Source of the DNA: Parasitella parasitica
Taxonomy: Eukaryota; Mucoromycota; Mucoromycetes; Mucorales; Mucoraceae
DNA length: 47,067 bases
NCBI GenBank assembly: GCA_025201805.1
Contig: MU619287.1
Location: forward strand, 5,517 to 52,583
Reading direction: 5' to 3'
Part shown: piece by piece, positions 11,816 through 21,139 of the stretch
Layout: the number at the start of each line of letters is the position of its first letter
Numbering within the stretch: position 1 is the first letter of the stretch
Position numbers and translations under genes: made by a program
Notes under the pieces: generated by a model
The model's input: the letters and a program-made list of their open reading frames with translations, nothing else
Databases searched by the model: none
Told to the model about the DNA's origin: nothing

Positions 11816-12734
11816 TCATTCGTTTGAGTTATTGCGCCTTTGACCTCGATGTATAGGACTCATGTCGATCTCATTGATAGTTTCGTTGGATATTGTAGTA
11901 AAATTACGATTCTGCAAAGAGGCTTCAGTAGATGCTGCGGATGTATTTTCCATTTGCTCAGTGTTTGTTTCTCTATTAGAGTAAATGACTTTGTTGTAAG
12001 CAGGTGGGGGAAGCACTTCAGAATATAAAGGCAGCGTGTAGTCAATTTCTTGGTTATATCGATGTACTGAGGGCTGGACTTCTCTTATGCGGCTTGAGTT
12101 GCTCCGATTTGAGCACTGCGTTGCCCTTTCCGTTTCTGCTATAGCAATTTCTGGATCAGCCAGTGGATCCTCGGTTTAAAAAAACCAAAGCGTAACCCAT
12201 GTGATGGTTGAAATGCAGAGAAAGAAAGATGTTGCGTTATAGATATCTTGTAGTATGTGTTATTTCGGGAGAATTTTATATAGGAAGACTAAAACTTACT
12301 GTATCTCTTGTCTGACATTGGCATGAAAAAGTTGAATTTTGACCTCAACGCAATTGCTGCAATTAGAGGAGTCAAAATGACCAACATGAGTATCCTCATT
12401 GGGAGCTTTGGGATTTTTTCAATGTATCTGACAATTGCTAACGAAGCGACAGCCTCAGAAATGGTAGATGCTATTACGACATTACTCTTTTTTTTTTTTT
12501 TTTCCTTTCATTAATACAGTTTCTTACTTGATTATAGGCTAAGCGGATAAATGTACTTTACCTGTATGATGTACATGTTATCTAATGCTTGGTTTTCCGG
12601 CTTAAATCTGAAAACTTTAAAGTACATGTAAATACTACAGCTTGCAAAGTACCATGAGAGATAGACTTACTAATCTCTGTTCCGAACGTAGCCACCGAAA
12701 GGATCAATGTAATGTACGTTACTTCCCTAAACAT
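11816..12734 (-). CDS. small multi-TM membrane protein with PPxY-containing tail
   Basis: Minus exons 12734-12671, 12614-12562, 12486-12300 and 12150-11816 give 212 aa. Hydrophobic segments lie at about residues 6-24, 40-58 and 70-88. A polar Ser/Asn/Glu-rich tail follows and includes LPPPAYNK, whose PPAY is a PPxY motif for WW-domain (Rsp5/Nedd4-type) ubiquitin ligases. The family is not recognised; the shape resembles fungal tetraspan or MARVEL-like plasma-membrane proteins. The last intron (12299-12151, 149 nt) is unusually long here. It hides a phase-compatible exon (acceptor ending at 12247) that would add a fourth hydrophobic segment, YNATSFFLCISTITWVTLWFF, and then an in-frame TAA at 12178-12176. 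The tail frame continues directly after that TAA. Whether this is alternative splicing, a nonsense allele or chance cannot be decided here. Confidence 0.65.
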
Positions 12735-13480
12735 GCTCGCTTTGATTCGCCTGCCAATAGATCGACAAATGCGCTTTTTCCAAGTTTTGGAATATATAGA
12801 TATATATAGATATAGGTATAGATATAAACAAAAAGGAGAAGAACAGTGTAAATTTGGCTAATTGAGCAAAAGAGGGGAGTTCTCTCTTGCTTGTACATGC
12901 TATACAGTGTAACCGTGACACATTTGTATTATCATCAATGAACTCATGGTTTGCTTTAGCTTATATACGTATGTATGTTATTCAATCGTTACCACAGAAG
13001 GAAACTAATCAACTGCGCATACGATTCTTTGATTATGATTAATATGCAGACCGATAGTGAAAATAAATCGTTTGTATCTCTTCAGGTTGAGCGTTTCTCA
13101 GTATCACCATATTAGAAAAGGTAATTTCCATAAAGTCTAGCCTTCTGTAATCATTTTTGCATTGTATTTTCCGTGTAACCGTGAGCTAATATTGTAGACT
13201 TATTTTAAAGCCTGACAGCTACATTTATGTTGAGCTTCTTTTCATACACTTTGTTGGTCGTTTGATACGAGAGAATGAAATATCATTCTTTTGAGCAGTA
13301 CATAAATAATTATCAGATCTGATTGTAATGAAAACATTAGCATAACTACCAAGCTTTACATAATGTTATGAAAAACTGTAATGATATTGATTCAACAAGG
13401 AAATATATACTTTCCATCACAAAATTCGTATCGAATATCAGTTTTTGCTTATCAAAAACTTTTGCAATATCTCTCAGAAC
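12735..13480. other. gene-free region
   Basis: AT-rich sequence with a GATATA-type simple repeat at about 12790-12830. It should contain the promoter of the minus-strand membrane protein gene. I see no coding signal. Confidence 0.5.
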
Positions 13481-13484
13481 TTGC

Positions 13485-14195
13485 AGCGGTTTAATACTAG
13501 CGCAAACCATGTTCGTGGATGCCAGCAACAATGACTGGGGCTGCAGCTGGCAACATCATCGAGCCTACGATTACTTGGGAATGCAGTACAGTCGATCAAT
13601 TTGAGAGAACTCAAAGCAGCTCAGATAGCTCTCAGGGCCTTCACCCTCCGGCAAACTCTACTGTACTTATACGAACAGACAACACGACGAGCCTTTCTTA
13701 CATCAAGCAGGCTGGCACACAATCCTCGCCTCTCTTGAAGCTTGCAACCAAAGTATGGACTTGGTTTATTCGATACAAAAAGATGATACAACCACAGTAC
13801 ATCCAAGGGTACACAAGATGGTAGCGCATATGGAGTCCAGGGGAACTTGGACGATCAATCAACTTTGGGAACCGTTCTCGATAGACCCTTTGCCGATCGC
13901 ACGACAGCGTTATTACCAAGACACGTATCTTGGCTTCCTGATCCAGCCGCTACGCAAACAGATGCATTCACGCTTCTATGGACGAACTGGCAGAGCCATA
14001 TCTGAACCCCCCCCCCCTGTGGGACTTAATCTCCCGCGCACTCCCTCTGGTGATTCTGGAAGCCCCTTACTGGCTGAGTGCTCACTGGTTCCCTCTGGTA
14101 CAATGACTGCCTCGTTCCTCTCCTTTGCTGGTACCCCCCCCCCACAAGCACAGACAACCTCTCCGGCAACACCCTATCCTCTATTCCGTCATAAA
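13485..14195 (+). pseudogene. DIRS-like retroelement RT/RNase H relic
   Basis: The plus strand encodes, in shifting frames, the RNase H-type segment of a retroelement Pol. It contains MFVDASNNDWGCSW, then STVLIRTDNTTSLSYIKQAG and SSPLLKLATKVWTWFIRYKK, then traces of the following region (TDAFTLLWTNWQS, PPWDLISRAL-like words, APYWLSAHWFPL). The order and wording are typical of DIRS-type and related tyrosine-recombinase elements. At least three frame changes and stops show it is dead. Two runs of ten C (about 14007 and 14135) lie where the family has Pro-rich PP codons, and may have caused the frameshifts. No recombinase domain or terminal repeat was found. Confidence 0.7.
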
Positions 14196-14199
14196 TAGA

Positions 14200-16152
14200 A
14201 TCTATCCGTGTGGCAATTATCAGGAATATAATGGGATCGCAGCATTTAAAAGGTTCAAGCTGCTGCGTCAACGTTCTCCACCTGTTGTTACTGTCAACTA
14301 ATTCGTTTTCGTTGCATTGTGAGTTTATTTTCTTGTGTACAGATGAGCCTAGCGCTTTTGTTCTTTCCTTGGCTTCTTCTCGGGCACAAAGTCTAGGTGT
14401 TTCTTGGGACAATATCATGGTTTTGGGTAAGGGATTCCTCCAGCATGTTTGTCAATCATTACCAACATGATCAAATGGTGAGTGTCGACTTCAATATCTC
14501 TGGATTAGCATAATCACGTTTCTTTACGATATCTTTTTTTTTCCCCCTCCATTCTTTTGTTTATTATTTGACCGAGCTCAAATTCGATTGATAGTATCAT
14601 ATATAATCTTCTTTATTATGTTTTATACCTTTGAGTTGGCTTTAAAATGAAGTTTCAACAAGATTCTAGCATAGCCACTGTTTGCTCGTCTAGTCCAAGT
14701 ATCAACTTGCTTAATGCATCTCAAATTGAAAAGGCACTTGATATTTTGCTTTTGCGCTGATATAACTTTTATCAACTCCTAGATAACTGATTTCGTGAAT
14801 CAGCCAAAACTTTTGATTTTAGAGCGATAAATGTACCAAGCCTCAAAAAAATTCAAGTTAAAAACGCCTAATAATCCTCACGTAACCGTGCCATTAACGT
14901 TGCGGAAACATTCCCTATAGATATGCCAGTTATACAACAACCAAATTCTACGTACTCATGAAATTAATATCTTTTCTTTCAATTTGTTAATCACTGCCAC
15001 TTGCAAAGTATATAATGCTAAACTTGTATCTCAATCGCTTGATGAAATTTTATACATGCTTAAAGTTAGAATTATAGATCAAATCATAAAATTGTAGACG
15101 CTGATAACTTTTAACCCAATTACTTGACTATAAATGGATGAAAAAGGACCCCAACTAACTAAAAGTGGTCGCTTTAAAGTATAAATAGTATGAAAGCTAG
15201 GGATTTCTACAATGATGCTGGAAGAAACTAAGAACAATCTAAAAACACTGTGCACACGAGGCCATGCTTAATCTAGAAACTTTACTTTGCATTGATAAAG
15301 GCATAGTATCAAATTGCCAAGGTACTTTACCAGATATTTGTTAAATCAGCAACATCAAGTACAATCATATAGCTATCAATACGAATGTAAAAAACATAAC
15401 CATCCTTGTAAGCATCTAAATATCACTTTTTTTTATTTTATTTTATTATCATTATCTATTATTTTTTTTTCCCGCCAATTGGCAGGCTCAAAAGCGCTGT
15501 CAAAAGCGCTAATTAGGATTTTTTTCTTTTTTGGGGGGTCTTTGCGTTGATACACACAAACATAATCGATTTGGTCGATTATATCCACCTGGTACTTGTC
15601 CACTTCACAACAAAGTTTTTCTGACTAGTTCTACCCAGTAATACTTTAATTTTATCGGCTTTATTAGCCACATCATTGTCTATTTCCTTTGCATGAATGC
15701 TTTTGTTGTTCATTTGAAACACTTGTCTAAATGGCAGCAATTTTATTTCTAAACCTATTTTGCAAGGAACTAAAGCATGCACAAAGGACAAGTACCAACA
15801 AAAGCTAAAAACTGCTTAAAGAGGTAAACGTACAACACTGTACAAATATTCCGCAAAAACGAAAGATTCATTTACATGCATGCCGATTTTTCATTGATCT
15901 CATCGGCAAATGCTAAATCAAGAAATGAGAAACCGCATGTCGCAAAGCGTGTAACCCAGATAATTGACAGCCTTTTTAAGGCTATTTGTTTTGTTACATT
16001 AAAGACAGGAGTGATGGTGGTTTTGGGTGGTACAACAACAAGCTTAAACATCTGACAGAGAATTTTAGAAGAAAAAAAAAAAAAAAATACCAGAGCAAGC
16101 CCTTTCGATTTATTAGTATTATTAATATAAAAGTTAATGTATTACATGCATA
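14200..16152. other. gene-free region
   Basis: No supportable gene. Short open frames at 14210-14470 and 15579-15791 (minus) have no recognisable domain. At 15475-15515 there is an AATTGG palindrome followed by two direct CAAAAGCGCT copies 12 bp apart, each holding the palindrome AGCGCT. Some of this DNA may be decayed downstream sequence of the retroelement relic. The last part is the 3' side of the methyltransferase gene. Confidence 0.45.
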
Positions 16153-17483
16153 TTAAGCAACCGTCATGCTAATGGCAATAGACGAGCTTGTATGATAAGG
16201 TTTTTGAGCTGTCGATCGATGCCAGTTTGTGTAGGCTTTGTTATGGTACCATTCGTCTGGTAATTGGTTGGCATAAGCATCATATTTGGTTTTGCTGATA
16301 TGATTCTCACGAGTGAACCAAGGTTGCAGAGACTTTAGCAAATCCAATCGATGGCCAGCTGCTGCTCGTGCAAATTCAGAGCAGCGTAAAAGTGGAGGAT
16401 CAGTGGCTGTCGCAGTAGTACACATTTTCTGGTATCCCCAACCGAGAGGGATTGATTGGAAGTCGCTTTGAATTCTTCTAAAGCCTGCTACAGCCATAAA
16501 AGAGGGCAGCCGCTTAGAGATGAAAGGATCTTGCTGGCGATGATGGAATCCCTCTATCACTATTATATGTAAATTGAAAATACATGTTAAATGATATCTA
16601 TCAAGCACGCATAGTTTTGTTTATAATATGTACGTTTGTTTATCAGGAAATCTTCGTATGGCGATGTACTGTGTGTTTCAATATCCTATGAAAACAAAAG
16701 CATTAGCTTGATAATTAAGTACAAGAATGTTCAATTTACAGGTTCAACCAGCTCGATCCAGCCTCCTGGCTTCAAAATTCTGAAAAACTCTTTAACTAAA
16801 GGCAGCCATGTGCTTTCTGATAAATCCCAGTTGAGATCTCGTTGGAAGATATAGTCAACAGAGTGGTCCATAAAGGGTAACTTGACTATAGACTGGCTGA
16901 TATCAAACAGTTTAAAGTGGCAGTTCTTGGGTTTGATATCATGGGGAAAAGACGGCTGTCTGTCAATGCCAATAAAGTGAGCATGAGGGAACTGTGTTGC
17001 CATTTCCATGGTCCATGTGCCTGAGCCACATCCAATGTCGAGCACCACCACCTTGTTTGATTTCTGTCGATCGTTCAACGATACAATGGGTGCAGAGTAA
17101 TCAGCATCGAATGCCGTCCTTAGGATGTAGTGCTGAGATACCATGCGATCAATTTCTTGCAGATTGCTGGTAGACAGAATTTCGATGGATGATGCCATTG
17201 AAGCTGAACGGCTCATACTGACACCAGAGTCATGAATTGCTTTGGAGAGGCTCTTGACCGACATCCTTGAGCTCAGTATTTGTTGGTTGCTAATATCAGT
17301 GTTTGTATTGGGACGGGTAAATTGTTGCGACCCTTCTTTCTCGGTTGCCAGCGGCGATGAGACTACTGCCTTGAATGGATGGTGGCTCTTTCGTTTTCGG
17401 CCGCAACCATGGATTATGTTTAGTATCGATCTTAGCATCCTGTTGTGTCTTTTACTAGAGGTGGACATGTCTGCTGTTGTCAT
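16153..17483 (-). CDS. class I SAM-dependent methyltransferase (LaeA/UMTA-like)
   Basis: Minus exons 17483-16740, 16685-16634 and 16559-16153 give 400 aa. The first 110 residues are basic and Ser-rich, probably disordered. A Rossmann methyltransferase domain follows: motif I VVLDIGCGSGTW (residues 146-157), the acidic post-I residue in IGIDRQPS (about 172-178), VDYIFQRDLNWDLS (about 209-222) and FFRILKPGGWIELVEP (about 233-248). The tail after the short middle exon contains a conserved-looking WFTRENHISKTKYDAYANQL. This layout matches the large, expanded family of fungal methyltransferases related to LaeA and UMTA. The substrate cannot be deduced. It is probably soluble, cytosolic or nuclear. 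The next gene upstream, the SR factor, is on the same strand. Confidence 0.85.
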
Positions 17484-18084
17484 TTGAAAAGAGTAGAGGG
17501 AAAAGAAAATAAAAAGTGATGGACAGGCTCAGAGTTTATATAGCAAGGTATCCACATTTGTTACACCAGTGAACAGCATGCTTGCCACACACTTTAGACA
17601 TTATTATTCCCATATCTCTCCTTTGCAAAGTACTTTTTGCCGAGAAAGTGCTTGTACATTCCGTTGGGTGCGTGCACATGAGATAGAGCTAAATTACTGA
17701 ATAATCGACTTGATGAGTGTCGGTTTGTAGGACATGTATCTATTAGCATACAAGTCAGTCAGATCATGTAAGAAATAGGGGGGAGGTTACAATTACAAAA
17801 TTTGAGGAGAACATGCTATTGTACCTCCATCAAAGCGCTGCCTAAATCTGGCTTTTGTATTCTCTTTTTTTTTTTTTTTTATTTTTTTTTTTTTTTTTTT
17901 TTTTTTTTTATTTTTTTTTTTTTTTTTTTTTTTATTTATTTTTTTATTCGATTAACTGAATAAAATATATTTATGCGACAAGTTGTGTATGTGTGCGTAT
18001 GTGCATGTTTTCTTTTTAGTTGATACGATATTCAATCACCCGATCATTATTATACTATTCATTCGCCCCAAATTACAGACTCAC
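17484..18084. other. intergenic region with long T-rich tract
   Basis: No gene. The region between the methyltransferase start and the SR-protein stop contains a T-rich tract of about 80 bp at 17863-17945, interrupted only by single A residues and a few TTA units. Confidence 0.6.
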
Positions 18085-19028
18085 TTATTCTCTATTTGAC
18101 TCTTCAGATTGCTTGGATTCTTCCGATGGGTTAGAATATGATGGTGGGGGAGAACGGCTATAGTCTCTACGACGGGGAGAAGCATTTCTAGGTGGTGGGC
18201 TTCGGCTGTAGCCTCTGGGAGCGGAACGGGGAGAGCGAGAATAGCTGCGGCCACGGCGATCCCCATAGGGAGATGGGGAGCGAGAATAGCTACGTCCTCG
18301 TCTGAAGCCATCTCTGCGGCGAGAGCTATATCTATCAGGGCTACGGCTGCGGGATCCGTATCCATCTCTCCCTCTATAAAAAAAAAGAAAAGAAAATCGC
18401 TGTTAGTGCCCAGTTTCAATTTCGTAAAATGCATATATTTTCTTGTCTTGAGATTTATACTTTTTTCGAAAGAGCTTGTGTCTCGCATTGAATTTGATAA
18501 TAGCAAGTAAAAAAGAAATGTAAACTGGAGCAGCTTTCCGTATGAAATCAAGCAAGAAGAAAATGTATTTACCTTCTGCAATCACGAGCGAAATGACCCT
18601 CTTCGCCACAGTTGTAACAGCCAGGATCATTGTGTCTGCGAGGAGTTCCCTTTGCCTCTTCGACCACAATACGTGTGCCGTCAATGTCCTAATATTACAC
18701 ACATAAATACATATGGACATACACAGATATATTACACCCCCCCCCAAAAAAAATCCGATCCTTGTGTATGCTTCACTTACAAGACCGTCGGTGTCTCTGA
18801 TTGCATCATAGGCAGCTTCAGAATCTTCGAATTCAACAAAACCAAAGGCTACAAAACAACACATGCTTAACTTTTGAGATGAAAAAAAAACAAGTACTCA
18901 TTACACTTACCGAAACGGCTTCCTCTCTTCAATTGGCAATTGGTAATTCTGCCGTATTTGTAGAAAATGTCTTCCAGATCTCTATCATCGAAATTATACG
19001 TAGGTAAACGACCAACAAACAACATCAT
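18085..19028 (-). CDS. SR splicing factor: RRM, CCHC zinc knuckle and RS domain
   Basis: Minus exons 19028-18911, 18848-18781, 18688-18573 and 18373-18085 give 196 aa. One RRM occupies about residues 3-73, with RNP2-like LFVGRL and RNP1-like FGFVEF. It is followed by the zinc knuckle C86[13 protein letters not shown]99 (CX2CX4HX4C), then an Arg/Ser domain with repeated YSRSP and RSRSP units (about 104-170) and a Glu/Ser-rich end. The order RRM-CCHC-RS matches SRSF7 and plant RSZ proteins. These bind exonic enhancers and recruit U1/U2AF in the nucleus, controlled by SR-protein kinases. Two ATGs are adjacent; the upstream one is used. The intron between exons 2 and 3 carries a run of nine C followed by A-rich sequence. 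Confidence 0.93.
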
Positions 19029-19634
19029 TTTTCTTGCTGATTTTTGAAAGGAATTCGGAAAGGAAGAAAGGAGAAACAAAAAGAAAAAATATTTCTTTTT
19101 ATTAAAAAACCGACCGTTTGATATATGCTGATGTGGCCACTTCCAACACCATTCCAAATGCAGTTAACAAAGAGGATGTATGCCGTCATATTTGCAAAAA
19201 AAAGGGGGTCTTGCAAGGCACAATGAGCCAAGAGACCCTCCAAATACAACCATGCATGCCATCAAAATTTGTTGTAACACACAAAATCTCGTAAAATTAT
19301 AATACGTACAATTCTGAAAAATAAAAACGCTCAGAGAATCATCATTTCATAGACCCGGAACAGGGTCTGGGGTGCTACACTAAACACACTGGTGAAGCCG
19401 CGATCTTCAAGTCATAACGCAGAACAAGTCAACATCATGAAGCACTAGAAAAAGGTAATAAGAATGTTGTGGGTGAGGCCTAGGAAGGGTGCAGGAGAAC
19501 ACTACAAAGCAGAAAATAATAGGATTTGTTAAAAGTGAAAGCGGCGAGGTAAAGCATACATACTTTTGTTGTGTGTGTATGTATTTACCTGACAATAGAA
19601 AATAAAATGTGAGAAGAAAAAAAGACCAGCAATC
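19029..19634. other. intergenic region
   Basis: No coding signal. This is the presumed promoter of the SR gene and the left flank of the helicase fragment. A 6 bp stem hairpin (AGACCC/GGGTCT) lies at about 19351-19368. Confidence 0.5.
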
Positions 19635-20531
19635 ATGGGTGGGGCCAAGACGATTTTCTTTAGAGACATTGCCCAGCTCTTGCCAGTTGAGAAGAATAAA
19701 TCCTGCATATGGGCCACACACATCTACAACGCTATTGACCGCTATGATTTGCTCTATCCTGTCAGACAAAACGAGACAGAGTTTATAGAAATACTAAACA
19801 AAGTTCGTTTGGGGTATTTTGATAAAGATATCATTAAATTCATGGATCAAAGGACAGCTTACAAGAAACGCCTGCTGTTAAACTGCTTGCGCATATGCAC
19901 AACACGAGAAAGGGTTAAAAATGCCAATGAAAGAGATCACAAAGGCTCTCCAAGCGAAGAAGTAAAATTCAAGGCCATTGATGCTTTTGTAGGTACTGCT
20001 GGCACTGCAAAAAAAGCGTTAAAAGAGACACGGCTTCTAGAAGATCTATGTTTGAAAGTCGGTATGCCTATGATGCTTTTACGAAATATGAGTATCAGGC
20101 TGGGCTGGGTGAATGGAACCATTGCGTGTGCCGTAAAAGTAGATGAAGATAGTATATGTTTTAGAAAGTTTTCTGACAATGATGAAGAGCATGGCGAAGT
20201 ACAATTATATTGGATACAAAGAATCACAAGACAAGTATCAGGTACAAGTTATGTCAGACCACAATTTCCAATTATCCCTGCATTTGCATCCACAATACAC
20301 AAAGCACAAAGTGCAACTATCAATTGTGTTGGTATGTTTTTCGACAACATGTTAACCCATGGTCAGCTCTACGTTGCAATGTCTAGGGTCAAAACGGCCT
20401 CTAACATATTGGAATTCCAAAACCCAAACAGAGACTTAATAAAGGAAGATTCAATGTTTTTAATTTACACTTGTCCTTTACAATTAAAAAAAAATTACGT
20501 TCCTAAATTGATTCGATTTAAAAATAAATAA
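19635..20531 (+). CDS. truncated PIF1/Helitron-type helicase, C-terminal part
   Basis: An uninterrupted 298 aa frame covers the second half of a PIF1-like helicase. Residues 1-20 correspond to the motif usually read as GGxxxxxxGDxxQLxPV; here it is GGAKTIFFRDIAQLLPV, so the GD is changed to RD. Later motifs are present: KVGMPMMLLRN and LGWVNGT (oligonucleotide-binding region), PAFASTIHKAQS (motif V-like) and LYVAMSRVKT (motif VI). Walker A and the DExx box are missing and I cannot find them upstream, so ATPase activity is not expected. Mucoralean genomes carry many such PIF1-like genes, mostly from Helitrons. This is probably a mobile-element remnant that happens to be open. A dispersed-repeat copy lies 190 bp downstream. 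Confidence 0.8.
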   Translation: MGGAKTIFFRDIAQLLPVEKNKSCIWATHIYNAIDRYDLLYPVRQNETEFIEILNKVRLGYFDKDIIKFMDQRTAYKKRLLLNCLRICTTRERVKNANERDHKGSPSEEVKFKAIDAFVGTAGTAKKALKETRLLEDLCLKVGMPMMLLRNMSIRLGWVNGTIACAVKVDEDSICFRKFSDNDEEHGEVQLYWIQRITRQVSGTSYVRPQFPIIPAFASTIHKAQSATINCVGMFFDNMLTHGQLYVAMSRVKTASNILEFQNPNRDLIKEDSMFLIYTCPLQLKKNYVPKLIRFKNK

Positions 20532-20689
20532 ACGCATTGCATGAAAGGACAACCGTACAAATGATATTAACAGGGCGTAACAATCAATGCGGCCACAAAG
20601 TACTTTATAGAAGGTATTTATTGGATCCCTCTACCAGATATGTACACTAATAACACTACAGACCTCTTCCAGGGACTCTTAACAATCGC

Positions 20690-20770
20690 CGATGTCTCTG
20701 TTGTCTCCAAGATATGGTAGCCAATGAAAAGCCGCCTTTTTCAAAAAACCCAAAGGGCAGGCTGTTGGCG
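20690..20770 (+). repeat. dispersed repeat, copy B
   Basis: The core at 20718-20757 matches copy A at 11486-11528, including TAGCCAATGA and AAGCCGCCTTTTTCAAAAAA, in the same orientation. Upstream the GTTGTC...CAA...ATG frame is also shared, but the perfect palindrome seen in copy A is broken here. Downstream similarity fades after CCAAAGGG. Confidence 0.7.
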
Positions 20771-21050
20771 CAACTTCAATTGAGAGAGTCATCCCATTCG
20801 CTGAAAAGAAAAGCAAGAATGCAATACGGTATACTGCCTTGAGGCTAGATAAATCTTTGGCGAATCAACTAAAGTGAAGGGTATCATGGATCTCTTTTAT
20901 ATGTTTGCATGTCAAAAGTTCTTCTTGTATTGGCGTTTCACAGATCTCTTGGTCCTAACAATCAACTGTTGGAGACCAACTGTGTGCCTTTAGCATTGAC
21001 TCATCTTTAGTATATGCGTCAAAAATTCAAAGCCACCCAAATTTTTTGCC

Positions 21051-21058
21051 TATAAAAA
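21051..21058 (+). promoter_or_regulatory. TATA box of glycyl-tRNA synthetase gene
   Basis: TATAAAAA lies 89 bp before the main ATG. If transcription starts about 30 bp downstream, the leader would begin near 21080-21090, at or just after the upstream in-frame ATGs. Confidence 0.5.
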
Positions 21059-21139
21059 GCATCAGGAGGCATGAGAGAAATGCGTTTTCTCTCAGATATT
21101 ACTTACTACCATCACAACAATAACCCAAAAAAAAAAACC

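Larger units (their letters stand above)
20532..21139. other. intergenic region with repeat copy and GlyRS promoter
   Basis: Contains dispersed-repeat copy B (about 20690-20770) and, at its right end, the TATA-bearing promoter of the glycyl-tRNA synthetase gene. No gene is seen. Confidence 0.6.

Noticed and set aside
15579-15791. Minus-strand 70-codon frame, possible transposon-related peptide
   Set aside because: No recognisable motif, no in-phase neighbours; too short to support.
18081-18581. Minus-strand frame ending in Ala/Ile/Leu-rich residues
   Set aside because: Wrong frame of the SR-protein RS exon; the correct frame gives repeated YSRSP units and joins in phase.
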